Assembly: GCA_009773155.1 (NCBI GenBank)
Contig: WOVA01000009.1
Span: 1 to 64,000 of the forward strand
Length of the DNA stretch: 64,000 bases
Direction of reading: 5' to 3'
Origin: Elusimicrobiota bacterium
GTDB lineage: Bacteria > Elusimicrobiota > Elusimicrobia > Elusimicrobiales > UBA9959
The position numbers and the translations under genes were made by a program. The stretch's first letter is position 1. Each line of letters starts with the position of its first letter. The notes below the pieces were generated by a model, which ran no database searches, had not been told where the DNA came from, and saw nothing but the letters and a program-made list of their open reading frames with translations. Positions 50,396 through 59,145 of this stretch are shown here, in pieces.

Positions 50396-51493
50396 CTAAT
50401 ACCGCGTCAGCGTTCTGTCTATCCTCCCGGACCAGGCGTCCAGGCCGCCTTCCAGCACGGAAACGTCCGTAAAGCCCCCGGCCTTAAGGGCGCGCCAGGC
50501 CGCGACGGCCTTGCTCCGGCCCTTGCAGTAGAGGACTATCTCCTCCTGTTGTCCTAAGCCGGCTCCGGTCCTAAGCAGTTCTTCGTGGTCCACCCACTCG
50601 TCGCCGGCGATATGGACCAGGTCGTGCTCCCATTCATAGCGCAGGTCCAGCAGGCGGGGCGGGCGCGGGCCGGACAGTTTGTCCCTGAGCGCTTCGGGCG
50701 TGATATAGTCCGGTTCGACGGACTTCAGGAACGCGCGATCGGCGGAAGCTCTGGCGCCGCAGACCGGGCAATCCTCCCTGCGCTTCAGTTCGGCGACGGT
50801 GAAGCCGCCGAGGCGGAAGTCCAGCATGACGAACCTGTCCCTGAGCGTCTCGAAGCCGAGTATCAGTTTCAGCACTTCCAGCGCCTGCATGGAGGCTACG
50901 GCGCCCGCCGCCGGCCCCATCACGCCCGCTTCCGCGCAGACCTGGGCCTCGGCGTCCTCCGTCCGGGGGCATAGGCAGGCCAGGCAGGCCCCGCGGCCCG
51001 GTGAGAAGACGGTCAACTGCCCTTCGAACTGGTAGACGGCCGCGTGCACATAGGTCTTCCCGAGCTCCAGGCAGGCCCGGTTTATGGCCGCGCGCGCCGT
51101 GAAATTGTCGGTGCAGTCGGCGATGTAATCATAGCCGGCCAGCGCGCCGCTCATGTTCCCGGATGTCAGCAGGCCCTCCCGGGTGTTGACCCTGATCCCC
51201 GGGTTTATTTCCGCCAGTTTCCGCGCGGCCAGCCCGGTCTTGAGCTTTCCCACGTCGTCCGTGCCGTAAACGAACTGGCGGTGCAGGTTGGACAGTTCGA
51301 CGGGGCCGAAGTCGAAGACGCCTATCTCCCCCACGCCCGCGCCGGCCAGGTATGCCATGACTATATTCCCCAGGCCGCCGGCGCCGACCACGGCCACCCT
51401 GGCGGCTTTGAGCCTTTCCTGCCCCTCCGGCCCCACGCCCGGTATCACCAGCTGGCGGGAATAGCGTATGAGTTCTTCCTTCGACAGGGTCAT
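50396..51493 (-). CDS. ThiF/MoeB-type adenylyltransferase with C-terminal rhodanese (MoeZ-like)
   Basis: The 365-residue protein has an E1-like domain with GAGGLGNIVMAYLAGAGVG, DNFTARAAIN and two CxxC zinc pairs (CLACLCP, CPVCGA), then a rhodanese domain (~265-365) with catalytic Cys in VLYCKGRSKA. MoeZ-type enzymes adenylate the C terminus of a ThiS/MoaD-like carrier and load sulfur on it. No carrier gene is visible nearby. Neighbouring PLP enzymes recall the mycobacterial MoeZ-CysO-CysM cysteine route, but the homology here is to cystathionine enzymes. It starts one base after the gamma-lyase stop. Confidence 0.9.
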   Translation of the reverse strand: MTLSKEELIRYSRQLVIPGVGPEGQERLKAARVAVVGAGGLGNIVMAYLAGAGVGEIGVFDFGPVELSNLHRQFVYGTDDVGKLKTGLAARKLAEINPGIRVNTREGLLTSGNMSGALAGYDYIADCTDNFTARAAINRACLELGKTYVHAAVYQFEGQLTVFSPGRGACLACLCPRTEDAEAQVCAEAGVMGPAAGAVASMQALEVLKLILGFETLRDRFVMLDFRLGGFTVAELKRREDCPVCGARASADRAFLKSVEPDYITPEALRDKLSGPRPPRLLDLRYEWEHDLVHIAGDEWVDHEELLRTGAGLGQQEEIVLYCKGRSKAVAAWRALKAGGFTDVSVLEGGLDAWSGRIDRTLTRY

Positions 51494-51494
51494 A

Positions 51495-52634
51495 TCATTT
51501 CAAGGCCCGCGCCAGGTCCTCCAGCAGGTCGTCGGAATTCTCGATGCCCGCGGAGAGGCGGACCAGGCCCGCGGTTATCCCGCGCTTGAGGCGGTCGCGC
51601 TCCGGTATCGCGGCGTGCGTCATCGCCGCCGGGTAGCAGGCGAGCGACTCCACGCCGCCGAGACTCTCGGCCAGCGAGAAGATCTTCAACCGCCTGAAGA
51701 AGCTCTCCGCCGCCGGCCGTCCCCCTTTGAGTTCGAAGCCGACCATGCCGCCGCAGCCGTCCATCTGGCGGCCGGCCAGCTCATGCCCCGGGTGGCTTTC
51801 CAGGCCGGGATAATAGACCTTCGACACCGCGGGATGGCGCGAGAGCGCCGCCGCGATCGCGAAGGCGTTGGCTTCGTGCGCCTTCATGCGCACGGACAAA
51901 GTCTTGATGCCGCGCAGCGTCAGCCAGGCGTCCCACGGCCCGGGTACCGCGCCGGCGGCGTTCTGGTAGAACTTCACCGCCTCGAAAACGCACTTGTCTT
52001 TGATCGCCAGCAGGCCGCCTATCACGTCGCTGTGGCCGCCGAGGTACTTGGTGGAACTGTGCACCACTATGTCGGCGCCCAGTTCCGCGGGCCGCTGGAA
52101 ATACGGGGTGGCGAAGGTATTGTCCACGGCGAGCAGCGCTTTTCCTTTGCGGGCCGTCTCCGCTACGGCCGCTATGTCGGTGATATTGAGCAGCGGGTTG
52201 GTGGGTGTTTCCACCCAGACCAGGCGCGTACTGCGGCGCATGGCCCTTTTGAACGAGGCGGGGTCTTTGGAGTCGGCGTAGGATATCTCCAGCCCCCAGT
52301 GCCGGAAGACCTTCTCAAAGAGCCGGTATGTCCCGCCGTAGAGGTCGTCGCCGGCCACAACATGGTCGCCCTTCTTCAGCAGGCCGCCCAGCACGGCCGT
52401 TTCGGCCGCCAGGCCCGAAGCGAAAGCCAGGCCGTATTTAACCCCTTCCAGCGCCGCTATGCAGTCCTCCAGCGCCTTCCTCGTCGGGTTGCCGGTGCGG
52501 GAGTATTCCCAGCCCCGGTCGCGCCCGATGCCGTCCTGCTTATAAGTGGAGGTCTGGTATACCGGCACGCTGACCGAACCGGTCTGCCTGTCGGCCGCCT
52601 GGCCCGCGTGTATCAGCGCCGTCTCGAAGTTCAT
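51495..52634 (-). CDS. Cystathionine gamma-synthase/gamma-lyase family PLP enzyme
   Basis: The 379-residue enzyme has EYSRTGNPTRKALE, the Tyr in GDDLYGGTYRL, ETPTNPLLNITDI, the PLP lysine in SSTKYLGGHSDVIGG and a C-terminal AGIENSDDLLEDL. Members make or split cystathionine; next to a cystathionine beta-synthase-like gene, lyase activity giving cysteine is more likely. The start giving MNFETALIHAG overlaps the beta-synthase stop (ATGA). It belongs to the 12-gene metal/sulfur run. Confidence 0.92.
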   Translation of the reverse strand: MNFETALIHAGQAADRQTGSVSVPVYQTSTYKQDGIGRDRGWEYSRTGNPTRKALEDCIAALEGVKYGLAFASGLAAETAVLGGLLKKGDHVVAGDDLYGGTYRLFEKVFRHWGLEISYADSKDPASFKRAMRRSTRLVWVETPTNPLLNITDIAAVAETARKGKALLAVDNTFATPYFQRPAELGADIVVHSSTKYLGGHSDVIGGLLAIKDKCVFEAVKFYQNAAGAVPGPWDAWLTLRGIKTLSVRMKAHEANAFAIAAALSRHPAVSKVYYPGLESHPGHELAGRQMDGCGGMVGFELKGGRPAAESFFRRLKIFSLAESLGGVESLACYPAAMTHAAIPERDRLKRGITAGLVRLSAGIENSDDLLEDLARALK

Positions 52635-53623
52635 ATAACGGTCTCCCTGGGCAGGCCGCGGCCGGCCAGCCAATCGTCGTCGTACATTTTTGAAAGATAC
52701 TTGTTGCCGGTGTCGCAGACGAATGTGACTACGCGTTTGGGCGTTTTACTCTCCCGGCAGTAACGCAGGGCCGCCGCCAGCAGCGTTCCCGAAGAGGAGC
52801 CGGCCAGCACGCCCTCGGCGCGCAGCAGTTCCCGCGCGGCGGCGAAACTCTCGGCATCGGTCACCGTATAGGCCCCGGCCACGCGCGACAGGTCGGCTAT
52901 CGGAGGAATGAAGTCCTCGCCTATGCCTTCCACCAGCCAGGAGCCGGCCTTTCCCGTCGTTCCGTCCCTGACGTAGCCGGCCAGCACCGAGCCCGCCGGG
53001 TCGGCCAGGACGAATTCGGCGGCGGGCGATACGCGCGAGAAATAGCGGGAGAGGCCGGTCATGGTGCCGCCGGAACCTACTCCGCATACGATGGCGTCGA
53101 CCTTATGGTCCATCTGTTCCCATATCTCCGGGCCCGTAGTCTTTTCGTGCGCGTCCGGGTTGGCGGGATTGGCGAACTGGTTGATGTAGAAGCTGTCCGG
53201 AGTTTCCCCGGCTATGCGCTCCGCCATTTCCTGGTAGTACTCGGGGTGGCCCTTCTCCACGTCGGAGCGGGTAACCACTATCCGGGCGCCGAGCGCGCGC
53301 AGGTGGGAGATCTTCTCCCGGCTCATCTTGTCGGGGATCACGAGGGTAAGGTTGTAGCCCTTCTGCGCGGCCACCAGCGCCAGGCCCAGGCCCGTGTTGC
53401 CCGCGGTGGCCTCCACCAGCGTGGAGCCGGGGCGCAGTTTCCCTTCCTTCTCGGCGGCGGTGATCATGGAGAGCGCTATCCGGTCCTTAATGGAGCCGCC
53501 GGGGTTCTGGCACTCCAGTTTCAGGAAAAGTTCGCACCTGCCCGCGTCCAGCTTCCGCGCCTTCAGCAGCGGCGTATTCCCTATCAGGTCGAGCACGGTG
53601 CCGGTATTTCTGGTTTCTTCCAT
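52631..53623 (-). CDS. Cystathionine beta-synthase-like/cysteine synthase family PLP enzyme
   Basis: The 330-residue fold-type II PLP enzyme has the lysine in GGSIKDRIA, the substrate loop EATAGNTGLGLAL, and GVGSGGTMTGLSRYF for the phosphate. The end VTFVCDTGNKYLSKMYDDDWL (trim: CDTGNKYLSKMYDDDW) is typical of cystathionine beta-synthase rather than CysK. No CBS regulatory domains follow. With the gamma-lyase it would form a reverse transsulfuration pair turning homocysteine and serine into cysteine. It starts 15 bases after copA. Confidence 0.9.
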   Translation of the reverse strand: MEETRNTGTVLDLIGNTPLLKARKLDAGRCELFLKLECQNPGGSIKDRIALSMITAAEKEGKLRPGSTLVEATAGNTGLGLALVAAQKGYNLTLVIPDKMSREKISHLRALGARIVVTRSDVEKGHPEYYQEMAERIAGETPDSFYINQFANPANPDAHEKTTGPEIWEQMDHKVDAIVCGVGSGGTMTGLSRYFSRVSPAAEFVLADPAGSVLAGYVRDGTTGKAGSWLVEGIGEDFIPPIADLSRVAGAYTVTDAESFAAARELLRAEGVLAGSSSGTLLAAALRYCRESKTPKRVVTFVCDTGNKYLSKMYDDDWLAGRGLPRETVI

Positions 53624-53638
53624 GACGGTTCTCCCGTA

Positions 53639-55843
53639 CTACAACTTCAGCTTTCTGAGGCGCAGGGAGTTGACGACAACGGAAACGGAACTCATCGCCA
53701 TGGCTCCCCCCGCGAAGTAAGGCGGTATCAACAGCCCCCAGACGGGATACAGGACGCCGGCGGCCAGGGGCACGAGCGCCGCGTTATAGGCGAAGGCCCA
53801 GACGAGGTTCTGCGTTATATTGCGCCTGATCGCTTTTGCGAGTTTTAAAGCCTGCGCCACGCCCGCTATGCCGTTGTGCATGAGGGTGATGTCGCTGGCC
53901 TTGACGGCTATGTCCGCGCCTGACCTGAGGGCTATTCCTATGTCCGCTTCCGAAAGGGCGGCGGCATCGTTGAAACCGTCCCCCACAAACGCCACCTTCG
54001 CGCCCAGGGCTTTGTGGCGCATGATTATGCCGCTCTTCTCTTCCGGGAAGATCTCGGCGTAAAATTCTTCGATCCCCAGGGTCCCGGCCAGGGCCTCCAC
54101 GGCGGCCCGCCTGTCGCCGGAAGCTATTACCGGCTTTATGCCCATAGCGGTCAGTCCGGCCACCAGCCCGGCGGCTTCCGGCCTGAGCGTGTCGGAAAGT
54201 TCGGCGTAGCCCCTGAAGATCCCGTTCTCCGCGAGCAGCAGCAGAGAGCCGGCGGAAGCCTTTATCTCCGCCGCCGCCTCGTCCGGCACCGGCACGCCAA
54301 GTTCGGCGAACCACTTGGCGCTGCCGGCCATGATCTCGCCGCCGCCAGCCTTCACTTTAATTCCCTTGCCCGGCACCGCTTCAACGGAGTCCGGTTTCCG
54401 ATGGACAATATGGCGTTCCCGGGCGTATAGCCGCACCGCCTCGGCGAAGGGATGTTCGGAGCTCTCTTCCGCGCTCAGCAGGAGCGACAGGAACTGCGGC
54501 TCGCTTATCGCCCGCGGGCGCACGGCGGAGACTTTCATGCGCCCTTCCGTAAGCGTTCCGGTCTTGTCGAAGATGATAACGTCTATTTTCGGAATGCGTT
54601 CAAGCGCTTCCGCGTTATTGATCAGCATCCCGAGTTCCGCCGCCCGGCCGAAGCCCACGGACACCGCCATCGGCACCGCCAGGCCCATGGCGCAGGGGCA
54701 GGCCACGGCCAGTACCGCCGCGAAAACGCCGACGGCGCGCGGGAGGTCGGCGTAATGAAGCCACACTCCGCCCGCGCCAAGGGCCAGCAGGATAACGGCC
54801 GGCACGAAATACGACGAGATGCGGTCCACCAGCCGCTGCACGGAGTTCTTGCCCGCCTGGCTTTCTTCCACGGCCTTGATGATCTTCATCAGCGCCATGT
54901 CCTCTCCCACGCCGGTGGCGGTGAACTCCAGCGCGCCGGTCTTGTTTATGGTCCCGGCGTAGAGCTTCGCCCCCGGCGCCTTGTCCTGCGGCACCGGCTC
55001 GCCGGTCAGCAGAGCCTCGTCCACGCTGGAGAAACCGCCGAGGACGGCGCCGTCCACCGGCACCTGCTCGCCGGGGCGCAGGCGTATGACGTCCCCGGGC
55101 AGAATGCTTTCCGCCGGCACCACTTCCTCGGCGCCGTCCTTAAGGCGCCTGGCGGTTTTCGGCGCTAATTTAAAAAGCCCGGACACGGCCTCCGCGGCTT
55201 TGCTTTTGGAGCGCGCCTCCAGCCAGCGTCCGAGGTTTATAAAAGTTATCAGCATGGCCACTTCATGCCATTGGGCGTGCTGGTGCGCGCCGGCGAGGCG
55301 CGGGAAGAAGGTTATGGCCAGACCGTAGAAAAATATGACGCTGGTGCTCAGGGAAACCAGCGTGTTCATGTCGGCGGTGCGGGCTTTAAGCGCCCGCAGC
55401 AGGCCTGCGTGGAAATGGGAGCCGCACCAGCCCCAGGCCAGGGCCGCCGCCGCCATGACCGTATACGGCGGCAGGTCCGCGGCGAGTTCCAGCAGTGTGT
55501 AGCCGGTCAGGGCCAGCGCGGCCAGGAATTTTACCCGGAACAGGCGTTTCTCCTCTTCCAGGCCGGCCGTGGCGATATTCTCCGCCTTGGCCGGCGACTC
55601 CAGGACGCCCAGGGCTTTATAGCCCAGTTCGGCTATCCGGTCCGCGAGCTGCGCCGGTCCGACCCCGGCGGGGTCGTATAGAATAAAGGCGGTTCTGGAG
55701 GGCAGGTTTACGGATACCCGTTTCATGCCCGGAACTTTTTCCAGGCCTGTTTCGATGCGGCTTACGCAGCTGGCGCAATGTACGCCTTCGAGCGGGATCA
55801 CCGCTTTTTTCAGGTTTTCTTCCGGGCTGACGAGGCGCTTCAT
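53639..55843 (-). CDS. copA: Copper-type P1B ATPase
   Basis: The 734-residue pump exports soft metal ions, most likely Cu(I). It has one N-terminal HMA domain with GVHCASC (Cys at 23 and 26), eight expected membrane helices, the CPC motif in AVACPCAMGLAVP near 384, the phosphorylation site DKTGTLTEG near 425, the HP locus SSEHPFAEAV and GDGFNDAAALSEADIGIA. The start MKRLVSPEEN was chosen since upstream codons run into the cusA 3' end. It lies 25 bases after cusA, so cytoplasmic and periplasmic efflux share one transcript. Confidence 0.95.
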   Translation of the reverse strand: MKRLVSPEENLKKAVIPLEGVHCASCVSRIETGLEKVPGMKRVSVNLPSRTAFILYDPAGVGPAQLADRIAELGYKALGVLESPAKAENIATAGLEEEKRLFRVKFLAALALTGYTLLELAADLPPYTVMAAAALAWGWCGSHFHAGLLRALKARTADMNTLVSLSTSVIFFYGLAITFFPRLAGAHQHAQWHEVAMLITFINLGRWLEARSKSKAAEAVSGLFKLAPKTARRLKDGAEEVVPAESILPGDVIRLRPGEQVPVDGAVLGGFSSVDEALLTGEPVPQDKAPGAKLYAGTINKTGALEFTATGVGEDMALMKIIKAVEESQAGKNSVQRLVDRISSYFVPAVILLALGAGGVWLHYADLPRAVGVFAAVLAVACPCAMGLAVPMAVSVGFGRAAELGMLINNAEALERIPKIDVIIFDKTGTLTEGRMKVSAVRPRAISEPQFLSLLLSAEESSEHPFAEAVRLYARERHIVHRKPDSVEAVPGKGIKVKAGGGEIMAGSAKWFAELGVPVPDEAAAEIKASAGSLLLLAENGIFRGYAELSDTLRPEAAGLVAGLTAMGIKPVIASGDRRAAVEALAGTLGIEEFYAEIFPEEKSGIIMRHKALGAKVAFVGDGFNDAAALSEADIGIALRSGADIAVKASDITLMHNGIAGVAQALKLAKAIRRNITQNLVWAFAYNAALVPLAAGVLYPVWGLLIPPYFAGGAMAMSSVSVVVNSLRLRKLKL

Positions 55844-55868
55844 AAATTGATTCCCGCTCCCTCTCTGG

Positions 55869-58800
55869 TCAAGTATACTGCCGCATCTCGTCGGACGCCC
55901 CTGTTTCGCGCTTCTTCCACAGGTAGAACACCACCGGGTAGACCAGCAGTTCAAGCGCGAAGCTGGTGAACAGGCCGCCTATCATCGGCGCGGCTATGCG
56001 CTTCATCACGTCGGCCCCCGTGCCCAGCGACCACATTATGGGGATAAGTCCCATGAAGGCGGTCATCACGGTCATCATCTTGGGCCGCACGCGCTTGACC
56101 GCGCCGTGCACGACGGCTTCCTGGAGGTTTTTCAGCGTGAACGGGCGCCCGCTCTTGCGGAGTTCCTCGTAAGCGAGGTCCAGGTAGAGCAGCATGAACA
56201 TGCCGGTCTCGGCGTCTAGGCCCATCAGGGCGATCATGCCCACCCAGACCGCTATCGACATGTTATAGTCGAGCAGCCAGACGAACCACACGGCCCCGAT
56301 GAGCGAGAACGGCACGGCCAGCAGGACGATGCCGGTCTTGACCGCCGACTTCGTGTTCATGTAGATCAGCAGGCAGATAAGGAAGAGAGTGAGCGGCAGC
56401 ACGAACGTCAGGCGCTCGCGCACGCGGAGCATGTTCTCGTACTGCCCGCTCCATTGCAGCGAATATCCCGGCGGCAGCTTCACGTGGCCGGCCACCATGC
56501 GCTTGGCGTTCTTCACGTAGGTCCCCACGTCCACGCCCGCGATGTCCACGTAGACGTAGCCGGAGAGCAGGCCGTTCTCGTTGCGTATCATCGCGGGGCC
56601 CGAGCGGAAGACGATGTCGGCCAGCTGGCCCAGCGGCACGTTCACCCCGTTCTCCGCCGTAACCAGCACGCGCCTGAGCTTGTCGACGTCGTCGCGGAAA
56701 TCCCGGGCGTAGCGCACGTTGACGGAGTAGCGCTCCCGGCCCTCCACCGTGGTGGTCAGGTTCTGGCCGCCGATGGCGGTCATCAGCGCCATCTGCGCCT
56801 CTTTCACGGTAAGGCCGTAGCGGGCGAGCTGGTCGCGCCGCAGCTCGAAGTCGAGGAAGTAGCCGCCGGCGGTGCGCTCGGCGTAGACGCTGCGGGTGCC
56901 CTTGACCTGGCGCACGATCCGCTCCACCTCCAGGCCGGTCTCCTCTATGGTCTTGAGGTCCGAGCCGAAGATCTTGATGCCCACGGGGGTGCGCACGCCG
57001 GTGCTGAGCATGTCGATGCGGGCTTTTATCGGCATGGTCCAGGCGTTGGATACCCCGGGGAACCGCATTTTCGAATCTATTTCGTCTATCAGTTCGTCCC
57101 AGGTCATCCTGTCGTACCAGACCCGGCGCAGCGCCGCTTTAAGGAACTCCGGCGCCCAGGACGAGTACCAGCGGTCCTTGCCGCGCCACTGGTCCATCGG
57201 CTTGAGCACCGCGACCGTCTCCATCATCGAGAACGGCGCGGGGTCGGTGGAGGTGTCCGCGCGGCCCGCCTTGCCGTGGACGCGCTCCACTTCCGGGATG
57301 GATTTGAGTATCCTGTCCTGCGCCTGCATAAGCCGCTGCGCCTCGGTGATCGAGATGCCGGGCAGGGTGGTCGGCATATAGAGGATAGTGCCTTCGTTGA
57401 GCGGGGGCATGAACTCGGAGCCGATCTTAAGATAGACGGGTATAGTGGTGAGCACCAGGACCAGCGCTCCCGCCAGCACCTTTCGCGGGTGTTCCAGCGT
57501 CCAGCGGCAGACGGGCTCGTAGACCCTGAAGAGCCGCCGCGAGACCGGGTGCTTTTCCTCGGGATAATATTTCCCTACGGTGACGGCGTTGACCAGGCCG
57601 GAGAGCCAGGCCGGACGGAAATGGACATAGTCCATGCGGGTGAACATCATGCGCAGCGCCGGGTCCAGCGTTATGGCCAGTATGGCGGCGACGAACATCG
57701 TCAGGTTCTTGGTGTAGGCCAGCGGCTTGAAGAGGCGGCCTTCCTGGTCCACAAGGGTGAAGATCGGCAGGAAAGCCACGGCTATCACCAGCAGGGCGTA
57801 GAAGACCGACGGGCCCACCTCCTGCAGCGCCTCCAGGCGCACGGCGTGGAAGTCGCCTTTGCGCCCCCCGGCCTCCCAGTGTTCCAGTTTCTTGTAGGCG
57901 TTCTCCACCTCGACTATGGCGCCGTCCACCAGCACGCCTATGGAGATGGCTATGCCGGCCAGCGACATGATGTTGGAACTGATGCCGGCCAGGTACATCG
58001 GGATGAAGGCCAGCAGGACCGCCACCGGGATGGTCACGATGGGTATTATCGCCGAGGGGATGTGCCAGAGGAAGAAAAGTATGACAAGGCTGACTATTAT
58101 CATCTCCACCGTGAGCTGGCTTTTGAGCGTGGCGATGGCGCGCTTGATGAGGTCGGAGCGGTCGTACGTGGTCAGTATCTCCATCCCTTCCGGCAGCGAG
58201 GTCTTTATTTCCTCCAGGCGTTCCTTGACGCGCTCTATCACGGTGAGCGCGTTCTCGCCGTGGCGCATGACCACTATGCCGCCCACGGCGTCCCCCTCGC
58301 CGTCGAGGTCCCCGAGGCCGCGGCGCATTTCCGGCGCGGCCGTCACCTTCGCCACGCTTTTGACCAGGACGGGGGTGCCGCCGGGGCCGCGGGCGGCCAC
58401 CACTATCTCCTCTATGTCCCTTATGGATTTGGCGTAGCCCCTGCCGCGGATCATGTACTCGGCGCCGGCGTACTCTATCAGGCGGGCGCCGGTCTCCTCG
58501 TTCCCCTCCTGTACGGCCTTCATGACCGCGCCGATCGAAATTCCGTGGGCGGCCAGCGCGTCCGGATCGAGGTTGACCTGGTACTGCTTCTGGAAGCCGC
58601 CGAAAGCCGCCACCTCGGCCACGCCCGGCACCGACTGCAGCTGGTAGCGCAGGTTCCAGTCCTGGAAGGAACGCAGTTCGGCCAGGTCGTGGCGGCCGGT
58701 CCTGTCCACGAGGGCGTACTGGTAGATCCAGCCCACGCCGGTGGCGTCGGGGCCCAGCTCGGTCCTGACGCCGTCGGGCAGCTGCGGCAGGATCTTGCTG

Positions 58801-59138
58801 AGGTATTCCAGCACGCGCGAGCGCGCCCAGTAGATGTCGGTGCCGTCCTCGAAGATGACGTAGACGTAGGAGAAGCCGAAATCGGAGAAGCCGCGGATGG
58901 TCTTCACGCCGGGCAGGCCGAGCAGGGAGGCAATGACCGGGTAGGTGACCTGGTCCTCGATGACGTCCGGCGAGCGGTCCCACCGGGAGTAGACGATGAC
59001 CTGCGTGTCGGAGAGGTCCGGTATGGCGTCGAGACTGATGTTCTTTACGGAGTAGACGCCCGCCGCGACCGCGGCCAGCGCTATTATCAGCACCAGTACC
59101 CGGTTATTGGCGGAGAAAGATATGATGTTCCGTATCAT
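55869..59138 (-). CDS. cusA: Heavy-metal efflux RND pump, inner-membrane subunit (CusA/CzcA family)
   Basis: CusA is the proton-driven trimeric pump that moves metal ions from the periplasm out through CusBC. The 1089-residue product shows the family plan: N-terminal helix, IPDLSDTQVIVYSRWDRSP (trimmed), GAIVEVENAYKKLEHWE with TM4 acidic residues, GSEFMPPLNEGTILYMP and GMIALMGLDAETGMFMLLYL. Methionines FMPPLNEG and pore residues fit Cu/Ag members. It ends with a short charged tail. It starts 7 bases after cusB. Confidence 0.96.
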   Translation of the reverse strand: MIRNIISFSANNRVLVLIIALAAVAAGVYSVKNISLDAIPDLSDTQVIVYSRWDRSPDVIEDQVTYPVIASLLGLPGVKTIRGFSDFGFSYVYVIFEDGTDIYWARSRVLEYLSKILPQLPDGVRTELGPDATGVGWIYQYALVDRTGRHDLAELRSFQDWNLRYQLQSVPGVAEVAAFGGFQKQYQVNLDPDALAAHGISIGAVMKAVQEGNEETGARLIEYAGAEYMIRGRGYAKSIRDIEEIVVAARGPGGTPVLVKSVAKVTAAPEMRRGLGDLDGEGDAVGGIVVMRHGENALTVIERVKERLEEIKTSLPEGMEILTTYDRSDLIKRAIATLKSQLTVEMIIVSLVILFFLWHIPSAIIPIVTIPVAVLLAFIPMYLAGISSNIMSLAGIAISIGVLVDGAIVEVENAYKKLEHWEAGGRKGDFHAVRLEALQEVGPSVFYALLVIAVAFLPIFTLVDQEGRLFKPLAYTKNLTMFVAAILAITLDPALRMMFTRMDYVHFRPAWLSGLVNAVTVGKYYPEEKHPVSRRLFRVYEPVCRWTLEHPRKVLAGALVLVLTTIPVYLKIGSEFMPPLNEGTILYMPTTLPGISITEAQRLMQAQDRILKSIPEVERVHGKAGRADTSTDPAPFSMMETVAVLKPMDQWRGKDRWYSSWAPEFLKAALRRVWYDRMTWDELIDEIDSKMRFPGVSNAWTMPIKARIDMLSTGVRTPVGIKIFGSDLKTIEETGLEVERIVRQVKGTRSVYAERTAGGYFLDFELRRDQLARYGLTVKEAQMALMTAIGGQNLTTTVEGRERYSVNVRYARDFRDDVDKLRRVLVTAENGVNVPLGQLADIVFRSGPAMIRNENGLLSGYVYVDIAGVDVGTYVKNAKRMVAGHVKLPPGYSLQWSGQYENMLRVRERLTFVLPLTLFLICLLIYMNTKSAVKTGIVLLAVPFSLIGAVWFVWLLDYNMSIAVWVGMIALMGLDAETGMFMLLYLDLAYEELRKSGRPFTLKNLQEAVVHGAVKRVRPKMMTVMTAFMGLIPIMWSLGTGADVMKRIAAPMIGGLFTSFALELLVYPVVFYLWKKRETGASDEMRQYT

Positions 59139-59145
59139 AAGCCTG

